A stretch of DNA of 64,000 bases from Pleurotus djamor (Eukaryota; Basidiomycota; Agaricomycetes; Agaricales; Pleurotaceae). Positions 1 through 11,100 of the stretch are shown piece after piece (position 1 is the first letter of the stretch; each line of letters begins with the position of its first letter). The DNA lies in assembly GCA_029747585.1 (NCBI GenBank), contig JAPEVF010000051.1, positions 1 through 64,000 of the forward strand, given 5' to 3'. The translations under genes were made by a program, and so were the position numbers. A model generated the notes under the pieces. It was not told the DNA's origin. It ran no database searches and was given only the letters and a program-made list of their open reading frames with translations.

Positions 1-1442
1 TGACATACGCGCTGAAGGTGGCGTAGCACGAATGGTGAGTAAACCATTTCTTCGTTTCTTTTTTCGCATCAAGTCCTCTGCGCGTTGACTCGATGAATGA
101 CCTTGTTTTGCTGATCCGAACTGTGTCATACGCACTCTGTCTGCGACTTGCACGATTGTTACTCGGATCCATCCATCCTTCTAGCCTAACATCGTTTGAC
201 GATCCCAATTTTCCCTTCATCTCCAAAACTCTTATCTCAAGACTTTTCACTAACTACAACTACTTTATGTCAGAGCGACCCGAAGATGATCAAAGAGATC
301 GTTGAAGCCGTCACTATTCCCGTTATGGCCAAAGTTCGCATTGGACACTTTGTAGAAGCTCAGGTGAGTTGATTGCCGTCCTTCTCATTTGTGCCTATCT
401 ATTCCCAGCGCGTCCGAGTCGTACGTTGTGAATTCGCCTTTATTCTCCGCTCAGCTGCTAGATGTTCCTTCCGTTCCATAGATTTCCCAACGGGGCTGAT
501 ATTGCATGTAATAACGGCGCACTCACCTTCGGCTTCCCAGATACTTCAATCTATCGGTATCGACTACATCGATGAATCGGAAGTCTTGACACCCGCCGAT
601 GAAGAGCACCACATCAACAAACACAACTTCAAAGTTCCCTTCGTCTGTGGCTCACGTAATTTGGGTGAAGCCCTCCGACGTATCTCGGAAGGCGCTGCTT
701 TCATCCGTACTAAGGGTGAGGCTGGCACAGGAAATGTTGTAGAGGCCGTCCGACACGCTAGAACGCTCATGGCGGAGATCAGGAAGGCTAGTGTGATGAA
801 TGAAGAAGAACTGTATGCGTACGCGAAGGATCTGCAGGCTCCGTTCCATTTGTTGAAGGAGACGGCGAGGTTGAAGAGGTTGCCGGTCGTTAACTTCGCC
901 GCTGGTGGTGTCGCGACACCTGGTGAGTAAATTCTCGCCGTGTAAATTTGTGGGACATCGTTTCTCAAGTCTCTTTTAGCCGACGCTGCTCTGATGATGC
1001 AACTTGGCTGCGACGGTGGTACGTCTTCTGGGCTCCATTGTGCATCTACTCCCCGCTGACCATACGCGCATCTAGTCTTTGTTGGTTCGGGCATCTTCCA
1101 TGTGAGTACTCATCTACCATGATACCCGCCAAGGCCGGCGTTGACTTAGAAGACTACCAGTCTGGTGATCCTGCTAAGCGGGCACGGGCAATTGTCCAAG
1201 CAGTAAGACCGCACTCGCATTTCGGGTTTCGGACATTGCTAACTTCGTTTCTTCTAGGTGACGCACTACAATAACCCTAAGAAGCTCGCAGAGGTCTCTG
1301 AAGACCTTGGAGCCGCTATGGTTGGCTTGACCATGTACGTTTCACTACCCTCCTTACCGACTGTGTGTAACTGATATCCTAATCCTCGTTAAACAGTGAT
1401 CAAAATCTAAAGGGTGGCCAGATGGCTAAGCGTGGGTGGTAA
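1..1442 (+). CDS. PDX1: Pyridoxal 5'-phosphate synthase subunit PDX1/SNZ, 3' part
   Basis: Catalytic lyase subunit of the glutaminase-coupled vitamin B6 pathway. It makes pyridoxal phosphate from ribose 5-phosphate, glyceraldehyde 3-phosphate and ammonia supplied by PDX2. The window opens inside the gene at [11 protein letters not shown]. Short exons follow: 274-363 ([13 protein letters not shown]), 541-922 ([27 protein letters not shown]), 980-1018, 1076-1101 (FVGSGIF), then [15 protein letters not shown] and the last exon ending [14 protein letters not shown]. The conserved lysine of RTKGEAGTG and the phosphate-binding GSGIF are intact. At least six introns of 50-240 bases are seen. The 5' end lies outside the window. 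Family assignment is secure because almost every exon matches the highly conserved SNZ/PDX1 sequence. No PDX2 partner is present here. Confidence 0.95.
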
Positions 1443-1713
1443 ATTATTCTTAAAGAAGTTATGTAAATACATTGGTATTGTGTTGCGGGTGTTGATGTAT
1501 GTCACAAAAGTCTATACTCATCGTCTGGTTGATGGTCGTCCGGGCTTGGCGCCCTTGCATGTCGCATGCCGACGCTACGTCATCGCGCCTGATTTACTCC
1601 CGCCACGGAGCTAAGCTCCGGCGTTCACTCTCAAACTTATCCCAAACCACCACCACGACAATCCACACAGTCTACATAATATTCACAAGTACATTCCTTG
1701 CTCACTAACACTA

Positions 1714-2192
1714 ATGGCACAAAAAGATAAATCAGCCGACCAGGTCCTCAAGGAATTCATAGCCGTAAGTGGATCTCGGTTTGCGAGCTTGCACCTGTTG
1801 GTTTGTGCATGCATGTTGATGGAATTTGCTTTTTTTTCGCTGCTTGGACTACGTAGGTTGACCCCAAATCGAAGTACACGTTTGACAGCGAGCGCGACGC
1901 TCCGCAATCAGAGATATGTCGAGAAGGAGGAGAGAAAGGTCGAGAGTGTATAACAGTACGTCACAGGGCTTAAAAGGAACAGGATTCGAAGCCTAACTTG
2001 CGCGTTGTTTTGCCTTACCAGCTACAAATGCATTCTAAGAAGTTGTTTGAGACGATGCAGGTGGGTTTGGAGTCGAGCTTTCTGCCTCATTGATAGTAAC
2101 GAATCGAGTTTTAGGACTTTGGTTTCTTTTGTGCACTTCCTATGGATCCGGAACGAACTTACATGGAATGCACGCCTCTGTCGAAATATTAA
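1714..2192 (+). CDS. Small hypothetical protein, four exons
   Basis: I do not recognise the product. A consistent four-exon model reads 1714-1764, 1857-1955, 2022-2060 and 2115-2192. All three introns have GT..AG ends and fall between codons, giving 88 residues. The protein starts MAQKDKSADQVLKEFIA, has a charged middle with two cysteines (CREGGEKGREC), then LQMHSKKLFETMQ, and ends MECTPLSKY. No signal peptide or membrane segment is seen. Because all introns are phase 0 and exon lengths are multiples of three, chance reading is possible but four compatible splice pairs make a real gene likely. The end is uncertain: a further open stretch at about 2208-2290 (DQTLFVEVSDPLNTPS) could be another exon if the last one is spliced differently. 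Confidence 0.5.
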
Positions 2193-3392
2193 TCTGATGC
2201 GCCCCAGGATCAGACATTGTTTGTAGAAGTATCGGATCCTCTCAATACACCGAGCGTCGCGCTCTTCGCGGACAGTTTCGTCCTATCAGTGAGCCTTTAC
2301 GTTACTCTGAAGATTTCCTTGACTGTGCCGGGCTTCATTGAATAACCTATCAGTAGCATTTGCCTTCTATCAGCCGACTAGTACCTATGTCGCACCCGTC
2401 TTGATGGTCGCCTGGCTCGTCAGCCCGTTTATCTGCCATATTCAAGCACATCTAGACGGGTCGGGAGCGTTATCACCTTGCAAAATCAGACTTACGTTCG
2501 CTCTCTACCTCTTGTATGTCTTGGAAAGTTCCACGGTGTCACCGTGACTTCGGTCTTTCCCCGATCGCCCTGTATTCTATCAAATCCTTAAGCCACGCAA
2601 CCTCCATAAGAACAGGAAAGCTCACGGATGTACATGATCGATCACGAAGATCAATAGACCGGACTTGACCTGTCCCCCGGGGTGATAATCGTGGCTAACC
2701 TCCGCTGAAACTAGCAGACTTTTGGGGATGGGGAATAGGTGAGAGCACAATGCTCTCAACAGACCATGGGCAATCATGTATAAATTTGGATCGTTGCTCT
2801 CCTAATCTCACTCACAACAAAAGGCGTTAAGAGAGGACACGCCTAAACGCCATTGATGTAGCTTTGGTGACAAGGCGTGGGCCACCAAGCGACTCCTTTT
2901 GCAGCATTCACCCAGGTCGATAGGTGAGTACTTGGTTTACCAACACTTCCAGCGCTGGCCGGCTTTGACGATGGTCCTGTAGACACTTATGATCACCAGA
3001 ACACGCGCTCGAATACGTGCGCGTCGCGCTTACCACGATCTTTACGCTCATATATGCGCGCACGTCAAACCCCGTCAACATCAACTGGACGGGAGAATCA
3101 GACAGGGAACATATCAATATCATGTCATTCAGGTTGTAAACTTCACAGCCCTGCTTTCCCGCCTTACTGGCTCCGCTCATTTACGATCCAGATGCCTTGC
3201 TCTGTGAGCTTTAAATATGATATGTTCTGGGTGTTCTAGGTGGTACCTTACTTTCCACATAGCTTAAATATCCTACCCTGACCTTTCTTTCTTTTCAGGT
3301 CCTCTCTAATCGTTTCCCCAACCAGGCCCTCTCCGAGGCTAAACCTTTTTACATTCTTTCGAGGTCCCTCAGGCTCCACACATTTTGACACG
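2193..3392. other. Intergenic stretch, no gene recognised
   Basis: Apart from the possible extra exon near 2208-2290, no reading frame here has a recognisable product or a consistent set of splice sites. The last 150 bases are pyrimidine-rich (CTTTCTTTCTTTTCAGG) and probably form the promoter and 5' leader of the membrane protein starting at 3393. Confidence 0.5.
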
Positions 3393-4716
3393 ATGGGCCA
3401 AATGAACCCTGCCCAGCTGCATTATGTCGAAGTAATGTGTGAATCGATCCTACACGGTAAGGAGTTCTTTGGTGGACTTGAATAACGTTATATCATCTGA
3501 CTCTGCGTTGTTTCATACAGGCGTGTACGCTGTTCTTGTCGTGGTCGTGATATGGCTGTTGATGTTCGTCAATACCATTGTTTACGAGCTGAAGGTCACT
3601 AATAATGATTCCGACGAATAGAAACCACCGAAAAATGCCCATGATCCACAAGGTCATGTTCTACGCCGGCATCGTTATGTTCGTCCTCGCCTCCTGCCAT
3701 CTTGGACTGGTGATACAGCAGGTCACTGTCCCTGACGTGCCCATCAAGAATGCTCAAGCTCAAGTGTCCATCGCCACTCTACAAGTGAGGGCCCCTCGAC
3801 GGTCAGAATGCTTGCGTTTGCTCACCATCACAACAGTTTATGATAGGCGATTGCATCCTTATATGGCGTGTCTGGGCCGTCTGGAACAAGAACTGGTGGC
3901 TCACTATCCTACCTATTCTTCTGATGCTAGCGTCCGCTGGTATGTCTCACCTCGATTTGGCTGATCCTCCGTTAATATCCATGTTATCATAGGCGTCCGT
4001 TTCGCCATTGTCGGTGACCTTGCCAGCGTCGTCAAATTCTCTTCTGATCCTTCAACGGCTCTGATTGTCGCGAATATTGGCATCTGCACCCTTCTGATTG
4101 CAGGAAGAATTTGGTACGATGCTTTCATCAAGTAATGTTTGATACTCTACATAGCGACTCACGCGTGGTATTACTGATCAGGTACCTCCAGCGGAAAATT
4201 GGTCAGAGCCTCAAGGACTCACCTTCGCGACGAACCTACACTGGGGTTCTTATGCTTCTCATTGAATCTGGAGTTCTTTATTTCTTGGCTCAAGTTCGTG
4301 CATCATTGTATCCCATGATCCATCGTTTCACTGAATACTCCGTCTTCAGTTCCTTAGTCTCGTTCTCGACGCGATACACAATCCAGGCGTCCACGCCGTC
4401 CTTGACATGCAGATCCCCATTATTGTAAGCAATGTCGTCTATAATTACGAGGCGACGCTAACGGTTGGGTGTGCGTTCACAGGGGATTTTACCGACCCTA
4501 ATCGTCCTTTTGGTCCATCTGAATATGGTCCCCGGTAGCCGTGTCCAGGAAGAATATATGTCTACCATCCAAAGTGGTTTCAAGGCGGCTTCTGGGAAGA
4601 CCATTGGGTCTACGACAGTCGGCTCGCGGTCGCAAACGATCTCATTCGGACCTGATGTCGAGATGGGTGAATCCCAAGAATGGAAAGTAGCTAATCGCTC
4701 ACAGGGGAGCGTGTAG
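3393..4716 (+). CDS. Seven-transmembrane hypothetical protein (basidiomycete family)
   Basis: Predicted multi-pass membrane protein of the lineage-expanded type common in Agaricomycetes; function unknown. The start at 3393 gives MGQMNPAQLHYVEVMCESI. Exon 2 (3521-3563) encodes YAVLVVVVIWLL. A 58-base intron (3564-3621, donor GTTCGT, branch CTAAT) joins it to INHRKMPMIHKVMFYAG and VMFVLASCHLGLVIQQV. The exon from 3837 encodes GDCILIWRVWAVWNKNWW, a motif typical of this family, followed by LPILLMLASAG. Later exons encode ANIGICTLLIAGRIW, LLIESGVLYFLAQ and IIGILPTLIVLLVHLNM. I count about seven hydrophobic segments and a hydrophilic tail to the stop at 4716. No ligand or pathway can be inferred. 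The exon chain is well supported because each junction restores a hydrophobic helix. Confidence 0.8.
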
Positions 4717-5187
4717 GGGATAGGATGAAGCTGTGACTGTCTTCTATTTATTTATTGGTTCTTATGTAGGTCTGCCCGTCGTACCCGTCCCACTTCCCCG
4801 CTGCTATTATTCTCGAAGCTGTTTATTAGGATATTAGGATACTCAGTTGTAAGCTACCCAGCAATGAGGATATCGAATTTCGCAAAATAACTACCGACGT
4901 ACTCCATTGAAGTCTCCCTCGCATACTCTGAATGGCGATGGCGAATGTCCAAAGTAAGTACATGGGTTCAACTGGCGACTCCAAATAAGGAGAAACATCA
5001 AGCTACCTTATTCACTAGAGGCTAATGATTCAAGCTCGGCTCTAGGGGGTGGGTAAGGGATCTCAGTCACCAGATGAAGCTCGTACTGGACCATCCCATA
5101 CAAGTAGCCCGACGATCCCTCTTCTGCTCAAGAAAAAATGGTCGCAAAGGCAGGTCATGCTTGCATAATTTCTAATTCGCCCTTGAG
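4717..5187. other. Convergent intergenic region
   Basis: The 3' flanks of the membrane protein gene (plus) and of the Arg/Pro-rich gene (minus) meet here. It is AT-richer than its surroundings, for example TATTTATTTATTGG near 4745, which would suit polyadenylation. No coding signal is seen. Confidence 0.5.
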
Positions 5188-6868
5188 CTAAAGCTCCGTG
5201 GTCGCATCAAGAGATGGGGTTTGTGAAGGATCGGGATATTCTGGTACGAATGTACCATCTGTTGCCTTCTCCAATTGCATAGCAGCGATCTTCCGCCGTC
5301 GTTCCGCCGCTTCAACATCAAGGTTGGCCAGCTCGACCTCGTAGAGTGCCTGTGCCAGTTCCTGTTTCAAATTGGAAAAGGTAAGAACCGCCTTGACGGC
5401 AGTAAGTGTCTTGACAGCGATGTTCTGTATGAGGGCGTTAGTTACGGAGTAAACGACGAAGTAATGACTAGGAATTCGGAAGGACGAACCTCGCGCTCAC
5501 GGACTACGTCAGCCCATTCCTGTTTGATTTCCACTGGTTTCGTATAGTTCCACTTTGGACGTTCAAGTATGTGAGGTGTGGACGGAATTACTGGGGACGC
5601 TGTGGCGCTGGTAGGTTCGTCGACGACATCAGGGGGGATCTGAGACTGGCGCGGGCCTGTACGTGGAGGAGGACCTCCCCGACGTGGGCACCGTAGCGCG
5701 GTCCGCGAGGTGGGCTGTTCTTTGGATTTAGCGGTGGCGGGGGTTTATCCTTCTCTTGAAGGAGAGGTTTGTCGCTGCGATTCACGGTCTTTGATACCTG
5801 CGCAGAGTCGCTCATTTGTATGTCACCATCTCTATCTTGCCTAGGTTTTGTCGGTATTTCGCGTTTGATGCCAGTAGGAGGGAGAAGAGATTGTGCAGGT
5901 TCAGATTTAACCTGTGGCGTTGTCCGGGACGACGATGGGATCATTGGTGACCTTTCTTTCGGTTCGGTGGGGAGGAGGGGAGACCGAGCTGCTTCTTCGC
6001 GTTTGATATTGACCTGGCTTGGTTTGGGTGAAGCCTGTGCAGATTTTGGATCCTCAGGTTCGGTTTTCACGCGTGGCGTATCGTGCGATCCTCCTTGCCT
6101 CAACGGCGGCGGTGTGATGGAACGAGGTCTGGAGGGTTGAATCTCGAGTTTGATACGTTTGGGAGAAGGGGGACGACGAAGCGGAGGTGGACTTCGTGGT
6201 CTAGCATGGTTAGTTGGAGAAGGAGGTCTGCGAGGTGGAGACGCGGAACGACGAGGAAATCTGTCAGAATAACCACCTATAGAGACTAGTATAAGTTCAT
6301 GGCCGACCAACAACTTTGCACTTTGCAACAACTGCGAAGAAAATCACATACCAGGTCTACGACTATCCGAACCACGATAATCTCTGTCGGGCTCACGAAT
6401 CCGTCTGTCCGGAGGCGGCCCGTCCCTTCTCCGGTCATCGTAGCCTCTGTAACCTCTGTCGCGGTCGTGCCAATTTGAAGGCCCATCCCTGTCTCTGCCT
6501 CTATACCCTCCTCGAGGCGGCGACGGAGAACGCGTCTCATAACCTCTATCATACCCCCTTGGCCTACTATATGAGTCGTAATCACGACTTCGTTCTGACC
6601 AAGGCCCATCTTGACGAGAACGAGGTGGTGGCCCTCGAGAGTAAGGCGGCGGTGGCGGCGGAAGATAGCTATCTACCTCTCCTCGTGGCCGTGAAGCCCG
6701 TCTATCGTCATCTCGTTTTTCATGCCAATCATCGCGACGCCCACCGCGATATGGAGGACTTGGGGGTTCGTGTCGACGAGAGGTGTAGTCATCCGGGCGC
6801 CTAATGGGAGACGGACTACTACGAGGCAGAGGTGGCTTGGGTGGCAAAGTATTCATGCTCGTCACCAT
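5188..6868 (-). CDS. Arg/Ser/Pro-rich nuclear-type protein, apparent frameshift
   Basis: Large low-complexity protein of unknown function. The N-terminal exon (from 6868, MVTSMNTLPPKPPLPR) is rich in RDDW, RDRGYRGY and other Arg-Asp-Tyr repeats. After an intron near 6280-6350 it continues with many SPPRRPPSP motifs and several short IKREE / VKTEP / IKREIP motifs that look like sumoylation consensus sites. The C-terminal exon (5188-about 5395) is an amphipathic helix, probably coiled coil (LKQELAQALYEVELANLD, AAERRRKIAAMQLEKA). The pattern suggests a splicing or chromatin-associated protein. The open frame breaks at about 5685: downstream codons encoding PPPRTGPRQSQIPPDVV and KWNYTKPVEIKQEWADVV are one base out of phase, best explained by one missing base in GGG at 5686-5688. 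The start lies only 137 bp from the divergent cyclin L gene. Confidence 0.7.
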
Positions 6869-7005
6869 AGACGATGGCCAAGTGGCATGAATACGCCGTC
6901 GCGGACAGTGGACGCAGAGTAAATGGAAGAAAAGGCGTCCAATGACATTGTTTGGCTTTGGCCTCGTTTACATAAACCCCCTTTGACCGAGGCGACCATC
7001 CAAAA
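6869..7005. promoter_or_regulatory. Bidirectional promoter between Arg/Pro-rich gene and cyclin L
   Basis: Only 137 bases separate the start codons of two divergent genes, so both promoters must lie in this stretch or overlap the 5' leaders. No TATA box is evident. Both products look nuclear and linked to RNA processing, so co-regulation is plausible, but that is inference. Confidence 0.5.
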
Positions 7006-8037
7006 ATGTCCAGGACACTCTCCCCGCTTGCTTCACTTTCTCAAATCCAATGTACCCCGTCGAGGACCGATGGGATACCTGAAGACTTGGAGGAGGATCT
7101 CAAAGCCTTTGGGTGCAAACTTATCCACGAAGCGGGCATTTTACTGAAACAGTTAGTTCGTTCACCTACGATCTTACTATTTATTTCTAACTTTATTGCC
7201 TAGAAAACAAGTCGCAGTCGCTACGGCGCAGATACTGTTCCAGAGGTTCTGGTTCGTGTCTTCGATGAAGCAATACGGGATCGGAGTACGTCGTAGTCAA
7301 TCTTCTGTGTAACAGTCAGTTGCTGAACTCTGTCTACAAGGACATGGGTATGGGAGCTCTGTACCTGGCTTCTAAGCTGGAAGAATGCCCACTTCGCATG
7401 CGAGATCTCATCAATGTATACGACCTCCTTCTCCAACGCACGACCCACCGATCAGCCGGTAACACGTCCGAGTTCAAATACAACCCCATGTCATATTTCG
7501 GGAATACCTTCTACGAGCTCAAAGACGCTCTCGTCGTAGCAGAAATGCAACTGTTGAAACGTCTAGGATTCAACGTCAATGTAGTCCTGCCTTACGGGAC
7601 TCTTATCAACTACATGAGAGTACTGGGTTTGACGAACCACGAAGATGCATGCTCGAAAGCCTGGGGCTACCTCAATGATGCGTAAGTCCCACATTTTACC
7701 TTAATTTGCCCGCATCCTTTACACTGACATGTGTAGCCTTCAAACTCCCGTGTACGCACTCTACTCAATGCCCACGATCGTCAGCGCCGCCATCTTCCTC
7801 ACAACACGCACTCTCAACATTTCTTTACCCTCTAAATCGCCCAATTGTTGGTGGGATCTCTTCGATGCGGATTGGGAAGACATATGGTCGATATGTGGAC
7901 ACATCATGCGTCTCTACAGGCAAAGGTCACCCGACGACCGCCAACGCGTCATGGGCTTGGTGAGCAAGAAGGACATACGGAAGTGGCTCGAAGACCATCC
8001 ATCATCCATGGCACAGGATCGTATAGACCATAGCTAA
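7006..8037 (+). CDS. Cyclin L-type cyclin
   Basis: Cyclin of the L family, which partners CDK11-type kinases in transcription and pre-mRNA splicing in the nucleus. The N-terminal box is spread over three exons: EDLEEDLKAFGCKLIHEAG, then VAVATAQILFQRFWFV, then GDMGMGALYLASKLEE with the diagnostic LASKLEE and RMRDLINVYDLLLQR. The next part is FYELKDALVVAEMQLLKRLGF, the hallmark link of L/K/T cyclins, followed by the second cyclin fold (PYGTLINYMRVLGL, PTIVSAAIFLTTRTLN). The protein ends shortly after the second fold (AQDRIDHS), so there is no long RS-rich tail as in animal cyclin L; fungal members are commonly short. The start at 7006 is the first in-frame ATG. Introns lie at about 7149-7203, 7288-7340 and 7683-7737. 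Confidence 0.9.
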
Positions 8038-8183
8038 AACATTCGGGGTATACACTATGGAATATGTACATCGCTACATGATTACCTAGAGAGAAAGAGA
8101 AATTGGGATCAGCCGATACATAGGGAATCTCGATAAATAGATGGTGGGCGTGAGTGTGGGCGTTCGGTGTGGATGCAGAACGC

Positions 8184-11100
8184 TCAGATGTAGAACATTG
8201 AGCGGAAAACCCTCTCGTGGATGGGTCGGTACCCATCTCTCCAGGGCGCGAGTTGGAACTGACTCGTGCCGCCAGTGCTGACGGAAGAAGCATCAGAACC
8301 AGTGAAGTCGAGGCTTGGGTCGAAATAGAATGCTGCTCGTGAACAGACAAGCTAGAATACGGGCCAATAAGATGTTGAGCAAAGACGAGGAAAACGAACT
8401 GACATCGGCATCTAATGGCAGCTCGCCGTCAGCAAAGTCATGTTGTGTCAACGAAACGAGGAAAACTTACAGTAAACGGGGGCGGGGATGGACACTGAAC
8501 GGGTGGCCTTGCAGTAGGCATGGCAAAGGGTGAAGGAAAGGGCTTGAAGGCTGACGATACCATGTCTAAACTGAGCGCAAGCTATCTCAGAAGGCACAAA
8601 AGACGCACTGGTCCATATTAGACTCGAACACTTCGTCGAGCAAAACGATATAATGCGAAGGTCGGCTGGCTGTGAGATGAGACAGGATTGATCAATTCAA
8701 GGGGATTAGACGGTGGAAAAACATGGACGTACTTCCGAGGAGACCACCGTGACTCTGCAGGTAATAGTCCGACGCGAATGGACTCTGAAGACCGGTGTCT
8801 ACAACGAAACCAGGCGGGCAATTACCGCTTTTGTCTGCATGGCTAGATGTGGTGGTAGTGAGTTAACAGGTGTGTCCTAACGATGTACGGAAGGAACTGA
8901 CCTAGGTGGAGGGAAGAATCGGATGTGATGCCTAAGCCAGTGGTTGATTGAGATATGAATTATTCAAGCACGTCAGATTCTACCTTTTACCGACAACAAT
9001 GAATGTCAACTTCGGACGAGGATCGTTGATTCCAGCCGTCATGAAAGCCTGCTGAACCCCGGCTTCACGAAAACCACGTCAATATTTGCATTCAAGGATG
9101 CAGGAAGCAAGGTCCAACTTACCATAGACAGCTTTAATCTCGCTATCGGCGACGACTTGGTATTCACCTTCGGATAACCCGTCACGATAGAATATGATCT
9201 ACTCAGGAGGATAAGTAACTACAAGGAGGACAAGACAGGGACATTGCGAACCCTAGCAGGCGAAGCCTTGTTCTTCTTCCCGAAAGCCAAAACAGCCCGC
9301 TGGCAATGGCATGTAAGATCACCGCTCATTCAACTTGACTAGTAAGGGCTACGTACCTTGACCATCTCTTCGAGATCATGGATCCTCTCTTCACGAGGTG
9401 GTTGCACCCGCGTCATACTGGCGTACTGAGTCCCATGCCTATCATGAGAGAACACGAGGCTCGCGACGGAGGGTTTATCTCTCACGCCGGGGCCTGGGTG
9501 ACTGACGTCCGCACCTGAGGTAGATAGATTAGACGAGGGTGAAAGGAGATAGAGGACAGTTCAGCTCACCCATGATGATGAATGGCTGCTGCTTAAGGAG
9601 ATTCAATGTATTGGACATGGGGATTGAGTTTATCCCGCCGAGACGAGCATTGATCCTGCGAGTGGTATTATTTGTAGTTAAATTTGTGAAGATAAAGCGA
9701 GAACCCACTTTAGAGCAACATTGTTACAATACTGATCGTTGAATGGGGAGCGACCCCTGTCAAAAATCTTCTTTTCGCGAACGCACTGAGTAATAACGCC
9801 TACACGAAGCGATGAGATTGAATGCAATTGGGATTTGTCAATCACCTACCGGTCATGACATCACCCCAAAACTTGACTGCCGCTCGAATTGGAGCGGCAT
9901 TCTGAGGAAGGATAATGATGAACAGAATATTCTCCGGAGCAAGGCCGAACTTCTTGACGTAGGCCAGCATCTGGTCCAACGCATTGCTTAAGGACTAATG
10001 TGTGATGGGCGTTAGGACTAAGGTCTGGTATGTTGGGGGTTTAACAGACCTTTTCGGGAGCTTGGGGCGAGCCAGTAATGAGATCGGCGCAGTCTGCAAC
10101 GTCTAAAAGTCTGATTAGCATCGCGAAGGGTTGACGGAGCCACGTCAATGCTACGCACTCATCCCTGATTCAGTCNAGCAAGACACAGATCAGTGGTTAA
10201 GAAGGCAATAAGGATGNATACAACTTNCCNTGAGCAACACAGCTATCTTTCAGGGCGCGAGCAAACGTCTGGATTACCGAGGTTTGAATGCTCCCTACGA
10301 AATTGACGATGGCCCAGACAGGCAAGGAGGCGGCAGTATGGAACATTTTGCCGACGAGGTTCCACGAGCCATTGCGCGGTTGCTAGGAGGGAGTAGTGTT
10401 CAGTACGGACAGTGGTAGAAAAAGCCACAAAGGTGACANACCACAGCACCACCGTGACCACCATATACGACCTGGGGAACGTCGAGGATACGACCGTTGA
10501 CCTGCAGTGGCTGAAGATTAATCTCCATCCCTGCCTCAGCAATTATATCGTTAGTNGCATATTGCTGAGCCTGTATTGAAGTNGTCATCNACAGAGCAGC
10601 AGAGGTAGCAACAAACAATGACTTACNGGTCCCTCTAGNNTTTGGTTTCCGAAGGTACCTTCCTGGATGGCTCGAAGGCGNTCATGGGGTTTCATCGTCG
10701 CNAACCTCTGAACAGCACCGGACTGGATGTCTTCAGGGATCTTNCCTCGGTACATCTGCCCAGGTACGACTGCACACAGTTCNGCTGGTACCACCGCTTT
10801 ACTTCCATCCTTGAAGATTGAAACAACGAATCCAAAGCATTCCGGGTGGAGGATAGTGATGTTGTGTTTGCTCTTGAAATATCGCTGGGAGNTGNGGGAT
10901 NAAATACANANGANAAACAANAGGACAGTGANAATTTGGNAANAGGACTCACGGCGACNGTGGTTTGCATCCCATTCTCCTCAAACNCATAGTTACCAGC
11001 ATTCGGCTCGAGCGATATCACTCGTTTCCTGCCCCGCATGCCAGGTGATTTGACGGTGATCTGGCGCTTCTTGAAGTGCTTCTCCAGGATTCGGTATTTT

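Noticed and set aside
564..1094. 176-codon minus-strand frame
   Set aside because: Antisense to the conserved PDX1 exon, no independent support.
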